From Chitinophagaceae bacterium (GTDB taxonomy: Bacteria; Bacteroidota; Bacteroidia; Chitinophagales; Chitinophagaceae): DNA of 64,000 bases. Numbering within the stretch: the stretch's first letter is position 1; every line of letters begins with the position of its first letter. The notes below the pieces were generated by a model. It had not been told where the DNA came from, searched no databases, and saw nothing but the letters and a program-made list of their open reading frames with translations. The stretch is from positions 620,001 through 684,000 of the forward strand of contig JADKKA010000022.1 in assembly GCA_016720745.1 (NCBI GenBank), in the 5' to 3' direction. The position numbers were made by a program, and so were the translations under genes. Below are positions 33,952 to 42,951 of the stretch, piece by piece.

Positions 33952-36171
33952 ATGAGGACAAACTGGACGGAGTTTAAGAACTTCTTGAAGGACTATGACA
34001 AGCAGGAGCGAATGTATCTTTCTATTATAAATGAGGAAGGATACATGCTCAATGCCAATGCCCGGATGATTCAGACTTTCCAGCTGGACAATCCAAGGGG
34101 AAATAAAGTTGATTTTATTAACCTGATCCACCCTGTTAATCAGGAAAATTTCAGGAATGTCCTCAGTCATTGCCGCCTCAAAGGAGTAACCGGATCAACG
34201 GAACTCTATCTGAAGAATGGTCATTACCAACCCATGAAATGGCAGGTCATACCTTTTAATGACCAGTATGATAATAACCAGCATTTTTTATGTGCGGGTT
34301 TCAAACTCCCTGAAAGCAAAAGGCAACGGAAATTTGCCGCATTAGGTGCCAGGCATTACCAGCATGTGATTGAGAGCCTGGGTGAAGGAATACTGCTGCA
34401 GGAAACAAATGGAGATATCATTTCTGTCAGCCAGCGAACGGCTGAAATATTCGGAACCACACTCGAAAAAATATATGAAATCAGTGACATCAGAAGTAAA
34501 TGGAACAAAGAGTGGACAATCACTGATATAAACGGGAATCAGCTGGATTTTGATGATACCCCTTTTATGAAAACTGCGGCAAGCGGAAAATTATGTGAAG
34601 GCGAAATGAGGGTCTGTCTGAAAAATAAGGATATCAGACAGTTTCATTTCAGGTCGCAGCCTTTACTGGATGATGAAAAAAAGAAAGTTTGCGCCATTGT
34701 TTCCAGTATCAGAGATATTACAAATGAGCAAATGCTGACTGAACAATTGCAGCAAAGGGAAAAACTGTTCATCGACTTTATGTACAATAGCCCCAATCTT
34801 GCCTGGGTGGTGGATGAAGATGCCAACCTGGTGGTGGCCAGCAAAGCTTTTTACGATCATTTTCAGATTGATCCGTTAAGTGCGGAAGGGAAAAATACAA
34901 AGGAAATAATACCCGCACAGGTATTTGCTTCATTATATGAAAAACATGCGAGGGTAATAACAACCGGCTCGCCGGTATCCCTGATCGAAAAAATGAGTTG
35001 GGTAGATGGTACGCAATTCATTTTCCATGTATCTATTTTCCCTTTTGAAGGATCAGGGGGGAAAAAAATGTTGGGCGGACAGGCCGTGAACATGATTGAA
35101 AAATATACCATTGAAAAGCAGCTGAGAGAAACCAATGAGCGACTCCTCTTGATGACAAGGGCTGCCTCGGACTCCATTTGGGAATGGGATATGCAAACCG
35201 GTTATATTTTCCGTAATGATGCATTGATGGATATGATTGGTTATCCGCAGGAAGAAACCCGTGGATTGTCCTGGTGGCTGAGAAGAATCCATCCCGAAGA
35301 CCGAAACAGGGTTAGCGACCGGGTAAAAGAAGTAACAGATGCCGGCCGTCAGTCATGGGAAGAAGAATACAGATTTAAATGCGCGGACGGCACTTATAAA
35401 CATATGCTGGATAAAGGTTTTGTTGTGTACGAAAATGGTTTGCCCATCCGCATGATCGGATCCCTGCACGATATTACTGAGATGAGGAAACTGGAAAGCG
35501 AGCTCATTCAGGAAAAAATGAATCTCCAGAAAACAGTTTCGGAAACCGCGATTCGTGTACAGGAAAAAGAAAGAACCAGGATCGGTCATGAATTGCATGA
35601 TAATGTCAACCAGATATTATCCACTACCAAGCTTTTTGTGGATATGCTGACGCCGGGAACGGATGAGGAAAGGCAAATCAAGGAAAAAAGTGTGGGCTAT
35701 CTCCTGATGGCTATTGATGAAATCAGGAAATTATCCAAAGAACTGGTTACACCCAGCTTACAGGAAATCGGCCTCATCAAAAGCATCCAGCAGCTGGTGG
35801 ATGATTTTTGTTATACTACCAATCTGAACATCCGTTTCACACATGATCTGGAAACCGACCTGCTCGATTACGGGATGCAGATTACCCTGTTCCGGATCTG
35901 TCAGGAACAACTCAAAAATATTATTGTGCACAGCCAGGCCGGTAACGTTGACATTCTATTACAAAGAAGGGATATGGTGGTCAACCTCATTATTCGGGAT
36001 GACGGGAAAGGCTTTAATATCAAACAAACCAGCAAAGGAATCGGCATTGCTAACATCCATAACCGGGCAAAATATTATAATGGTGATGTCCAGTTGCGCT
36101 CTGCACCGGGTGAAGGATGTATACTTGAAATAAGCCTGCCCTTTGAAACCGGGAGCAGCGAGAAAGCTTGA
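33952..36171 (+). CDS. Four-PAS soluble sensor histidine kinase (HisKA_3)
   Basis: 739 aa, no signal peptide or membrane helix, so cytoplasmic. About four PAS domains (near 20-110, 130-255, 270-385, 395-520); the last has the SIWEWDMQTG...RRIHPEDRN pattern of PAS_3. His549 lies in RIGHELHDNVNQIL (HisKA_3). ATPase: FRICQEQLKNIIVHS, RDDGKGF, GIGIANI. NarL-type regulators in the island are the expected targets. Confidence 0.9.
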   Translation: MRTNWTEFKNFLKDYDKQERMYLSIINEEGYMLNANARMIQTFQLDNPRGNKVDFINLIHPVNQENFRNVLSHCRLKGVTGSTELYLKNGHYQPMKWQVIPFNDQYDNNQHFLCAGFKLPESKRQRKFAALGARHYQHVIESLGEGILLQETNGDIISVSQRTAEIFGTTLEKIYEISDIRSKWNKEWTITDINGNQLDFDDTPFMKTAASGKLCEGEMRVCLKNKDIRQFHFRSQPLLDDEKKKVCAIVSSIRDITNEQMLTEQLQQREKLFIDFMYNSPNLAWVVDEDANLVVASKAFYDHFQIDPLSAEGKNTKEIIPAQVFASLYEKHARVITTGSPVSLIEKMSWVDGTQFIFHVSIFPFEGSGGKKMLGGQAVNMIEKYTIEKQLRETNERLLLMTRAASDSIWEWDMQTGYIFRNDALMDMIGYPQEETRGLSWWLRRIHPEDRNRVSDRVKEVTDAGRQSWEEEYRFKCADGTYKHMLDKGFVVYENGLPIRMIGSLHDITEMRKLESELIQEKMNLQKTVSETAIRVQEKERTRIGHELHDNVNQILSTTKLFVDMLTPGTDEERQIKEKSVGYLLMAIDEIRKLSKELVTPSLQEIGLIKSIQQLVDDFCYTTNLNIRFTHDLETDLLDYGMQITLFRICQEQLKNIIVHSQAGNVDILLQRRDMVVNLIIRDDGKGFNIKQTSKGIGIANIHNRAKYYNGDVQLRSAPGEGCILEISLPFETGSSEKA

Positions 36172-36492
36172 ATACCCGGCCATTTAATTTAGTGCTTTGA
36201 TTTATTTTAAATAAGCAATTGCTCTTATTCCGCAAAAATCCCTGGCCCATTATCCAATTTATTCACTGATTTTCCGGTTCTTGCATATAAGATGGCGGAA
36301 ATACTTCAACCAGTATTTGCCGTTACTTTAAATCCACTATCTGATGAACCGTATACCTGAACGGTGTACCTGTCCTTGCCGACAGGAGCAATGCACGTAT
36401 GCAACCTCTGCTTTTAATCAACCTGCACTGGCAGTTGATATCCCGGTTTCCCTACCGTTTTTTCATTCTGTTCATAATAAGAAAGTCCTGCA
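36172..36492. other. 321-bp gene-free region
   Basis: No convincing reading frame. It contains the 10-bp palindrome AGCAATTGCT (near 36215) flanked by AATA/TTATT, and a short hairpin CCTGTC-CTTGCC-GACAGG (36369-36386) of a kind dispersed in Bacteroidota intergenic DNA. A promoter for the kinase at 36493 is expected here, but no clean -33/-7 pair was found. Confidence 0.5.
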
Positions 36493-37650
36493 ATGACTGC
36501 ATCTCCTGCATATGATCCAATGCAAGGGGAATACCTGCGAAAAGATGCTTCTTTTTTAAACAGCCTGAGCGTAGCCCTGCTGATTGTTGATGCGGATGGT
36601 ATTGTTATTTCATGTAATGATGATGCCCTTCAGCTGCTGGGTGGAAAAAAGGAGGTACTGCTGGCAAAGCAGCTTGACCAGATAGTTGGCCGGTTTCCAG
36701 GGAACAGGAAGGCCGCATCACAAATGAAGCAGTCGGTTCAGAAAAGGATTCCATTTGAAACAGAACTTGTTTTTGACAATCTGGAAGGTGAATTGATCTG
36801 GCTGAGAATGACCGTTCGTCCCTATCAATCGGATCGGGATAGTGTGGGTGAAATGATCTGCCTTTTTTCTGACATCAGCATGCAAAAGCAGGCAGAAGAA
36901 AAAGCCAGGCAATTGTCTGAAATGCTGGCTGCCTGTAAAATGGAAAAAGCAGCAGCCGGAGAGGAGCTGGAAAAAATAGTGTTTGCCGCCTCACATGATT
37001 TACAGGAGCCCTTGAGGAGGATCAGCAGTTTTGTACAATTACTTGAAAAAAAATTCGATGAACATCAGGATGAACAATCCAGAAAATATATCAACTACAT
37101 TGTAGACGGCTCAGCCCGTATGAAGAAACTGATATTGGACCTGCTGGAGTATGCGAAAGTAAACGGCAGCCAGGATAGTTTCAGATTTACCAGCCTGCAA
37201 TCTATTGCTGCAGCTGTGCATCAAAGCTACAACCGGCAATTGCAGGAAGCAGGCGCAACCTTAGAATATCAATCCCTTCCGGTTTTATATTGCGACAGCC
37301 ACCTGATCACGCAATTAATGGAACGCCTGGTTTGCAATGCACTGAAATACCGGTCTGAACATCCTTTGCAAATCCTGATCAGCAGTAAAGAAGAAGAAAG
37401 CCAGTATTGTATATCTATAACTGATAACGGGATCGGTATCAACCCCGATCACCGGGAAAAGATTTTTGACCTGTTTCAAAAGCTGCATTCAAAAGAAGTG
37501 TACAGTGGTACGGGTTTGGGCCTTGCCATTTGTAAAAAAATAGTTCGTATTCACCAGGGAAGGATCGGAGTGGATGCCGGAACAGCAGGCGGCAGTCGTT
37601 TTTGGTTTACCATTCCTAAATTCAAAAATCAGGGGTATGAAAAATTATAA
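36493..37650 (+). CDS. PAS-domain sensor histidine kinase (HisKA)
   Basis: 385 aa, soluble. One PAS domain (about 20-140, LLIVDADGIVISCNDDALQLLG), a coiled-coil linker, HisKA domain with His168 in AASHDLQEPLRRISSF, and an ATPase domain with CNALKYRS, DNGIGINPDHREKIFDLFQ and GTGLGLAICKKI. The HDLQEPLR box is the phytochrome-like subtype. Its end overlaps the next kinase gene by 14 bp, so the two are cotranscribed. Confidence 0.92.
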   Translation: MTASPAYDPMQGEYLRKDASFLNSLSVALLIVDADGIVISCNDDALQLLGGKKEVLLAKQLDQIVGRFPGNRKAASQMKQSVQKRIPFETELVFDNLEGELIWLRMTVRPYQSDRDSVGEMICLFSDISMQKQAEEKARQLSEMLAACKMEKAAAGEELEKIVFAASHDLQEPLRRISSFVQLLEKKFDEHQDEQSRKYINYIVDGSARMKKLILDLLEYAKVNGSQDSFRFTSLQSIAAAVHQSYNRQLQEAGATLEYQSLPVLYCDSHLITQLMERLVCNALKYRSEHPLQILISSKEEESQYCISITDNGIGINPDHREKIFDLFQKLHSKEVYSGTGLGLAICKKIVRIHQGRIGVDAGTAGGSRFWFTIPKFKNQGYEKL

Positions 37651-39754
37651 AAACAAAGTATACCTGTTTTTATATGTTTCCCTGGTAATCGTCCTGGGCA
37701 GCTTTGCCATTCTGTTCACCAATTTCAGAAAGCAGGTGAAATTGCAGAATAAAATCCTGGTGATTGAAAATAACCTGATACAGGCAGACTCACTTATCAA
37801 TAACCTCCTGCAACTGGAATCCGCGAAGCGTGGTTTTCAATTGACAGGGGATGTGACTTATCTCCGTGATTTTTACAGAATCAAAACGGGTTGCCTTCAA
37901 AACCTGTCCGCCTTGAAGAAAAATGCTGTTCATCAGAATGACCTGGTCAATATTACCCGTATCGACGGACTGGTAAAGACCAGGCTCTCATCCTTAGACA
38001 GTGGCATCACATTATTTAGGAATGAAGGAACCGCAGCAGCGGTCGCTTTTATGCAGCAGCCTGGTAAAAGAGATTTGCTCAACAGAGTATCACTGGATCT
38101 GGCTGCATTAAAAAATACTTTTCAGGACCATCTCCGGGGCATCACCATTGACATCAATGAAAAAGGAAACAGGAATGTGGCCGGTTTATTCTTATTGTTA
38201 TTTGTATTCGTAGCGCTGATGCTCGTTGCGGCTAAAACATTCCGGAAAGCGCAGAAAAAAATGATCCTGAATCACTTGAAATTCAAACAGGCACAACAGA
38301 TTGGAAAGATCGGAAGCTGGGAATGGAATTTCCAGACAGGCCATCTCAAATGGAGTAGGGAACAGTACCGGATTTTTGGGGTGGATCCAAAACTGTTTCA
38401 GCCTTCCTATGACCAATACCTGCTGTTTCTGGATCCCATTGAACAACACCGTACCAAAAGACTGATCAATGATACCATTGATGGAATTGCTGAATTTTCA
38501 TTGGAACATCAGATAACAAGAGCTGATGGCAGCTGTTTGTTTGTTTTTGAACAGGGAACGATTTTGTTTGATGAAAAAACCGGAAAGCCTTCGGGTATGT
38601 TTGGGATCACCCAGGATATCTCTGACCGGAAAAGAGATGCAGAAGCCCTGCAACAGGCAAGAAGAAAATTTGAGGATATCGTAGACCACGCGGCAGATGG
38701 TATATATCAAAGTACACCGGAAGGAAAATTTATCATGGTCAACCCTTCAATGGCAGCCATATTCGGGTATGATTCCCCGGAACAAATGATGATGATGGTC
38801 ACCAATATTGGTGAACAATTGTATGCGGTAGCAGAAGAAAGAGAAACCATGTCCGAACTGATCCGCTTGTACGGACATGTGGAGGATTACGAGATCCAGG
38901 TTGTGACCCGGAACCGGGAAACCATCTGGGTTAGCGCCAATATCAGGTATGTGGAGGTTGACAATACGGGCTATTTTGAAGGAACTCTGGAGAATATTAC
39001 CAGAAGAAAAGCAGATGAACAGGAAATCCTTCAACTGAACCAGAACCTGGATCAGTTTGCCAATATCACCGCCCACGATTTGCAGGAACCTATACGGATG
39101 GTAAGTGGTTTCCTTGGATTATTTGATAAAAAATATGGTCACCAGATTGATGAGCAGGGTAAATCATATATCGTTCGGGCCAAGGATGGTGCTGACCGGA
39201 TGAGTATCCTGATCAGGGACCTGCTGGAATATTCCCGTTCTGGAAATAAATCAGCTAAGTACGAGCCTGTGGATCTGAATCATGTACTGGATCTGGTGCA
39301 TCAGGATATGGAGATCGTCATGGACAAAGCGGATGCAGCTTTGTATATCTCCAATTCAATGCCGGTTGTAGAAGGTGCACAATCTGCCTTGTACCGGTTG
39401 TTCCTGAATCTGGTGAGTAATGGAATCAAGTTTTGTCGTAAAGACTGCCCTCCGGAAGTTACCGTAATGGTGGAAGAGAGTGGTGACCAGTGGCTGTTTA
39501 GTGTCAGGGATAACGGGATCGGGGTAGCAGAAAACGATCAGCATAAATTATTTAATGCTTTCCAGCGTCTGCACCGGAGAGAAGAATATCCAGGAACTGG
39601 TTTGGGACTGGTTACCTGCAAAAAAATTGTTGAAATGCACGGCGGGAAAATCTGGATGGAATCAATACCGGGCCTGGGAACAACATTTTATTTCACATTA
39701 AAAAAAGCGGCAGAATTAATCAAACCGGTCAAAATGGATCTGATCAGGGCCTGA
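37637..39754 (+). CDS. CHASE3 / two-PAS membrane sensor histidine kinase (HisKA)
   Basis: 705 aa from MKNYKNKVYLF. Helix about 8-28, CHASE3 domain with ESAKRGFQLTG, second helix about 180-200, two PAS domains (roughly 215-335 and 350-465), HisKA with His480 in TAHDLQEPIRMVSGF, ATPase with LVSNGIKFC, DNGIGV and GTGLGLVTCKKI. The ATG at 37637 was chosen over an in-frame upstream ATG at 37574, which lies deep in the previous gene and would bury the membrane anchor. Confidence 0.92.
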   Translation: MKNYKNKVYLFLYVSLVIVLGSFAILFTNFRKQVKLQNKILVIENNLIQADSLINNLLQLESAKRGFQLTGDVTYLRDFYRIKTGCLQNLSALKKNAVHQNDLVNITRIDGLVKTRLSSLDSGITLFRNEGTAAAVAFMQQPGKRDLLNRVSLDLAALKNTFQDHLRGITIDINEKGNRNVAGLFLLLFVFVALMLVAAKTFRKAQKKMILNHLKFKQAQQIGKIGSWEWNFQTGHLKWSREQYRIFGVDPKLFQPSYDQYLLFLDPIEQHRTKRLINDTIDGIAEFSLEHQITRADGSCLFVFEQGTILFDEKTGKPSGMFGITQDISDRKRDAEALQQARRKFEDIVDHAADGIYQSTPEGKFIMVNPSMAAIFGYDSPEQMMMMVTNIGEQLYAVAEERETMSELIRLYGHVEDYEIQVVTRNRETIWVSANIRYVEVDNTGYFEGTLENITRRKADEQEILQLNQNLDQFANITAHDLQEPIRMVSGFLGLFDKKYGHQIDEQGKSYIVRAKDGADRMSILIRDLLEYSRSGNKSAKYEPVDLNHVLDLVHQDMEIVMDKADAALYISNSMPVVEGAQSALYRLFLNLVSNGIKFCRKDCPPEVTVMVEESGDQWLFSVRDNGIGVAENDQHKLFNAFQRLHRREEYPGTGLGLVTCKKIVEMHGGKIWMESIPGLGTTFYFTLKKAAELIKPVKMDLIRA

Positions 39755-39766
39755 TAAAATAAATTC

Positions 39767-40564
39767 ATGAATACAATTCTTCAAAATATTCAACCAGGGA
39801 ATCAACGGAATAGTGTAAGATCCGTTACTGAAAAAGAGCTGCATCTTTTAAAGGAGGAGTTAAAGGCCGTTAAAGAAAATGCCAGCCGTTTTACTTCGGT
39901 GGTGGCGCATGACCTGCAGTCACCTTTAAGGATGATCACAGGGTTTCTTGATTTACTTTCTGGCCGGTACAGTCAGCAATTGGATGAAAAGGCCATACAG
40001 TATATCGGTTTCGCTGTAAAGGGTGCTGAAAAGATGAAAAATTTAATAAAGGCACTGCAATTGCATGCTTCTCTTTACAATGATAATAGTCCGATGGTTG
40101 AAATCGATCTCGGTCAATTGATAGCAGACCTGATCAGTAAGAATGAGGCAAAAGGCGAATCTGCACACGTAAAATGGCAGGTGGACGACTTGCCGCTTGT
40201 AAACGGCAGAAGAAATCAAATGAACCTGCTTTTTGAAGAATTGTTGGCAAATGCAGTCAAATTCAGTGCCGGTAAAACACCCGATATCTCAGTTTCATCA
40301 AGCGGTAATGCGCATGGCTGGGAGGTTATTGTTACTGATCAGGGAATTGGATTTGATCCCGCTTACAGTGAGAGTATTTTTGAAGTTTTCCGCAAACTGC
40401 ACCCGGAGGATGGACGTTTTGAAGGCACTGGAATCGGGCTGGCTTTATGCAAAAGAATTTGTGAATTGCATGGTTGGGAGATCAGGGCAGTATCCACCCC
40501 TGGAAAAGGATCATCATTTATTTTGACTATACCTGAATTGAATCAATCATCTAAATCGTGTTAA
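39767..40564 (+). CDS. Sensorless histidine kinase
   Basis: 265 aa, consisting only of a HisKA domain (His48 in VVAHDLQSPLRMITGF) and an ATPase domain (LLANAVKFS, DQGIGFD, GTGIGLALCKRI). There is no sensor or membrane segment. The HDLQSPLR box is closest to the kinase just upstream, so it may be a partial duplicate of its catalytic part. It is 12 bp from the upstream gene and 2 bp from the receiver gene at 40567, indicating one transcript. Confidence 0.88.
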   Translation: MNTILQNIQPGNQRNSVRSVTEKELHLLKEELKAVKENASRFTSVVAHDLQSPLRMITGFLDLLSGRYSQQLDEKAIQYIGFAVKGAEKMKNLIKALQLHASLYNDNSPMVEIDLGQLIADLISKNEAKGESAHVKWQVDDLPLVNGRRNQMNLLFEELLANAVKFSAGKTPDISVSSSGNAHGWEVIVTDQGIGFDPAYSESIFEVFRKLHPEDGRFEGTGIGLALCKRICELHGWEIRAVSTPGKGSSFILTIPELNQSSKSC

Positions 40565-40566
40565 CC

Positions 40567-41001
40567 ATGGATGTAGTACATATTTTACTGGTAGAGGATA
40601 ATGAAGGAGATATTATTCTCACCACCGAAGCATTTAAAGATATGCAGCTGGAGAATCGCATATCTGTTGTAAAAGACGGAGAAGAGGCACTTCGCTTTCT
40701 GCGCAGAGAGGGAAGGTACAAGGATGTCTCATTGCCGCAACTCATCCTGATGGATATTCATCTGCCCGGTATTAACGGGAAGGATCTGCTCGAGATCATC
40801 AAACTGGATGATGAGCTGAGAGAAATACCGGTGGTGATGCTGACCAGCTCGGATAAAGATGCCGATATCAGCGAGTGCTATGAGAAACAGGTGAACTGGT
40901 ATATCACCAAGCCCATAGATTATGACAAATACACCAAAGTAATGCATGAAATTGAAGCATTTTATGTATCGTTTGTGCCGTATGATAAAATGATGAGATA
41001 A
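40567..41001 (+). CDS. Rcp1-like single-domain response regulator
   Basis: 144 aa from MDVVHILLVEDNEGD; an in-frame GTG at 40558 would add three residues. Phospho-acceptor Asp63 (LILMDIHLPG), switch T-S (MLTSSD) and KPID Lys. The VEDNEGDIxLTxEAF start is typical of receivers paired with phytochrome-like HDLQ-type kinases, which fits the three kinases upstream. Confidence 0.9.
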   Translation: MDVVHILLVEDNEGDIILTTEAFKDMQLENRISVVKDGEEALRFLRREGRYKDVSLPQLILMDIHLPGINGKDLLEIIKLDDELREIPVVMLTSSDKDADISECYEKQVNWYITKPIDYDKYTKVMHEIEAFYVSFVPYDKMMR

Positions 41002-41051
41002 TCAGTCAATCCGGTCATAAGTAATGATTTGCAAAAACCAACCCGACACCT

Positions 41052-41486
41052 ATGAATGAAATAAGAATACTGCTGGTAGAAGATAATGAAGGGGATATTC
41101 TGCTAACGATGGAAGCATTCAGTGAATTGAAGGCAGGTACCAGGATCGATGTGGTTCGCGACGGCGCCGAAGCGCTGACCTATCTCCGAAGGGAAGGGAG
41201 ATTTTCGCAATCACTGCCGCCGCAACTGATCCTGCTCGATATTAATATGCCCGGAATGAACGGAATCGAATTACTGGAACATATCAAGTCTGATGAGTTT
41301 TTGAAGATGATTCCGGTACTGATGCTGACGACTTCTTCTTCCACGGCGGATATTAAAGCCTGTTATGACCGATCGGCCAATTGTTTTATCACCAAACCAA
41401 TTGATTTTGGGAAATTCCTGGAAGTTGTGCAAAGTATTGAGCGTTTCTGGTTCAGGACAGTTCAACTCCCGGGTGCAGCGGCCTGA
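41052..41486 (+). CDS. Rcp1-like single-domain response regulator
   Basis: 144 aa, collinear with the preceding gene product and evidently a tandem duplicate (VEDNEGDILLTMEAF, Asp63 in LILLDINMPG, KPIDF). The two lie 50 bp apart. The pair closes the signalling island; a hairpin follows (41497-41534). Confidence 0.9.
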   Translation: MNEIRILLVEDNEGDILLTMEAFSELKAGTRIDVVRDGAEALTYLRREGRFSQSLPPQLILLDINMPGMNGIELLEHIKSDEFLKMIPVLMLTTSSSTADIKACYDRSANCFITKPIDFGKFLEVVQSIERFWFRTVQLPGAAA

Positions 41487-41496
41487 TTTAAAAGTG

Positions 41497-41613
41497 TAAG
41501 GACTAATGCTTAGGAATAACTGCATTAATCCTTATTCAATGAATATAAGAGCGAATAAGTGTAATTGAAGTATCAGTATCCCGTTTACTATTAGGGTTAC
41601 CTCAATTAACCCT
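41497..41613. repeat. Two inverted repeats at the end of the signalling island
   Basis: TAAGGACTAATGC (41497-41509) pairs with 41522-41534 at 12 of 13 positions (12-nt loop), a possible terminator without a T run. AGGGTTA-N7-TAACCCT (41593-41613) is a perfect 7-bp repeat just before the next gene and looks like an operator. Confidence 0.55.
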
Positions 41614-41637
41614 GATCCAAACCTGTAAAACCACCTT

Positions 41638-42219
41638 ATGAAGACGCCTGTAGCCGAAACAGTATGTATTTATATCAGGCTTGATGAACAAACAGTTCAT
41701 GATTATTTTAATCATCATGATCCTGCTCCATTATACAAGCGCCAGCTTGGACATGAGTTTGAGCAATACATTTTTAACTCCCTTCTTACTTCCAGCCGGG
41801 AAACCGTGATCAGGTACCAGGTGATTTGTCTGGATCATGCAGATAAACGCTTTATTGCCCCGGTTACACAGGCTATCCGGAATCATTTTAATCTCAAGAA
41901 GCAATTAAAGGAAATGGAATTTTCCAAGTTCCGCCAACGCACTTTCCGGCTACTGATTGCCAGCCTGGTTACCGTGCTGCTATTCCAGGGTTTACTGAGC
42001 TATGCAACCGGGCTTTTCGAGGAAAGACTCTCGGGCGCCTTGCATAATACCCTTGATGTATTCAGTTGGGTCATACTATGGAAACCGATCGACCGGTTGA
42101 TATTTTACTGGAATCCATTTAAAAAAGATCTGCACCTGCTGAGCCGTTTGGCGAATGCAGAGGTGAACGTACTTGAAAAAAGAAAAAGCTTTGGCAAAGA
42201 ACAAAAAAAGGCTTCTTAG
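41638..42219 (+). CDS. Conserved membrane protein, unknown function
   Basis: 193 aa. The N-terminal half is soluble and has no motif known to me. Two hydrophobic segments follow (about 103-125 and 137-155) and then WKPIDRLIFYWNPFKKDLHL, a pattern I recognise in many bacterial membrane proteins of unknown function. The C-terminus overlaps the next gene by 47 bp. Its place right after the regulators and before an outer-membrane protein suggests it belongs to the same envelope-related unit, but this is only context. Confidence 0.7.
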   Translation: MKTPVAETVCIYIRLDEQTVHDYFNHHDPAPLYKRQLGHEFEQYIFNSLLTSSRETVIRYQVICLDHADKRFIAPVTQAIRNHFNLKKQLKEMEFSKFRQRTFRLLIASLVTVLLFQGLLSYATGLFEERLSGALHNTLDVFSWVILWKPIDRLIFYWNPFKKDLHLLSRLANAEVNVLEKRKSFGKEQKKAS

Positions 42220-42841
42220 TATTTTGGCAGCAGTTTTGATTGCTGTGCAAGTGCCGGCCCAGGCCAGGAGTGGTATGGAGAACTATCACCAGCTGGGAGA
42301 GGAGCGATCTTATTTATGGATACCGATGTTACATTATTCTTCCGCAAAAGGATATTATGCTGAATTGCGTTACAATTATGAGGACGCAGGTACATTTTCA
42401 ATTTTTGCAGGTAAGTCCTTCAAACTTAACCGGAATAAAGTTTCCGGAACCCTGACACCCATGCTGGGATATTCCGCTGGTAATTTTCAGGGGCTTTCAA
42501 TTGGGCTGAATACAGAAATCAGTTCAGGTCGTTTTTATTTTTCATCCCAGATGCAATACAGTCATGCACTTGTTAGTGATCAGGAAGGGTTTTATTTCAA
42601 TTGGTCAGAAGCAGGTTACGACCTGTCTGAACGGATTTATGCAGGGCTTGCTTTTCAATATACACTGCAGGCTGCTGTTGGGGATTTTGAACCCGGTATC
42701 GTCGTCGGGCTGAATGCGGGAGATTTTTCATTTCCGGTTTATCTGTTTCGCCCTTTTGGAAAAGGTCAGACTGTAATGGCAGGGCTTAACTATGAATTCC
42801 GGTTAAGCGGTAAAAAAAAGAATAAGAGCTTGTCCTTATGA
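42173..42841 (+). CDS. Predicted outer-membrane beta-barrel protein
   Basis: 222 aa with a TTG start inside the upstream gene. A basic N-terminus (MKKEKALAKNKKR) precedes a signal peptide ending near ARS. The rest is alternating aromatic beta strands (YYAELRYNYEDAGTFSIF, FYFSSQMQYSHALV, YAGLAFQYTLQ) ending in MAGLNYEFRLSG, a typical barrel end before a lysine-rich tail. No enzymatic motif. Start choice is uncertain; the signal peptide supports export. Confidence 0.65.
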   Translation: MKKEKALAKNKKRLLSILAAVLIAVQVPAQARSGMENYHQLGEERSYLWIPMLHYSSAKGYYAELRYNYEDAGTFSIFAGKSFKLNRNKVSGTLTPMLGYSAGNFQGLSIGLNTEISSGRFYFSSQMQYSHALVSDQEGFYFNWSEAGYDLSERIYAGLAFQYTLQAAVGDFEPGIVVGLNAGDFSFPVYLFRPFGKGQTVMAGLNYEFRLSGKKKNKSLSL

Positions 42842-42951
42842 CCGGTTATATATTAATAATGATTTCTGAAAATAAACTGATGAAACAATTTGAATAGCAA
42901 ATTAAAATAAAGTTCTTGTCGATATTTCAAGTAAAATCCAAAATCCAAGTT

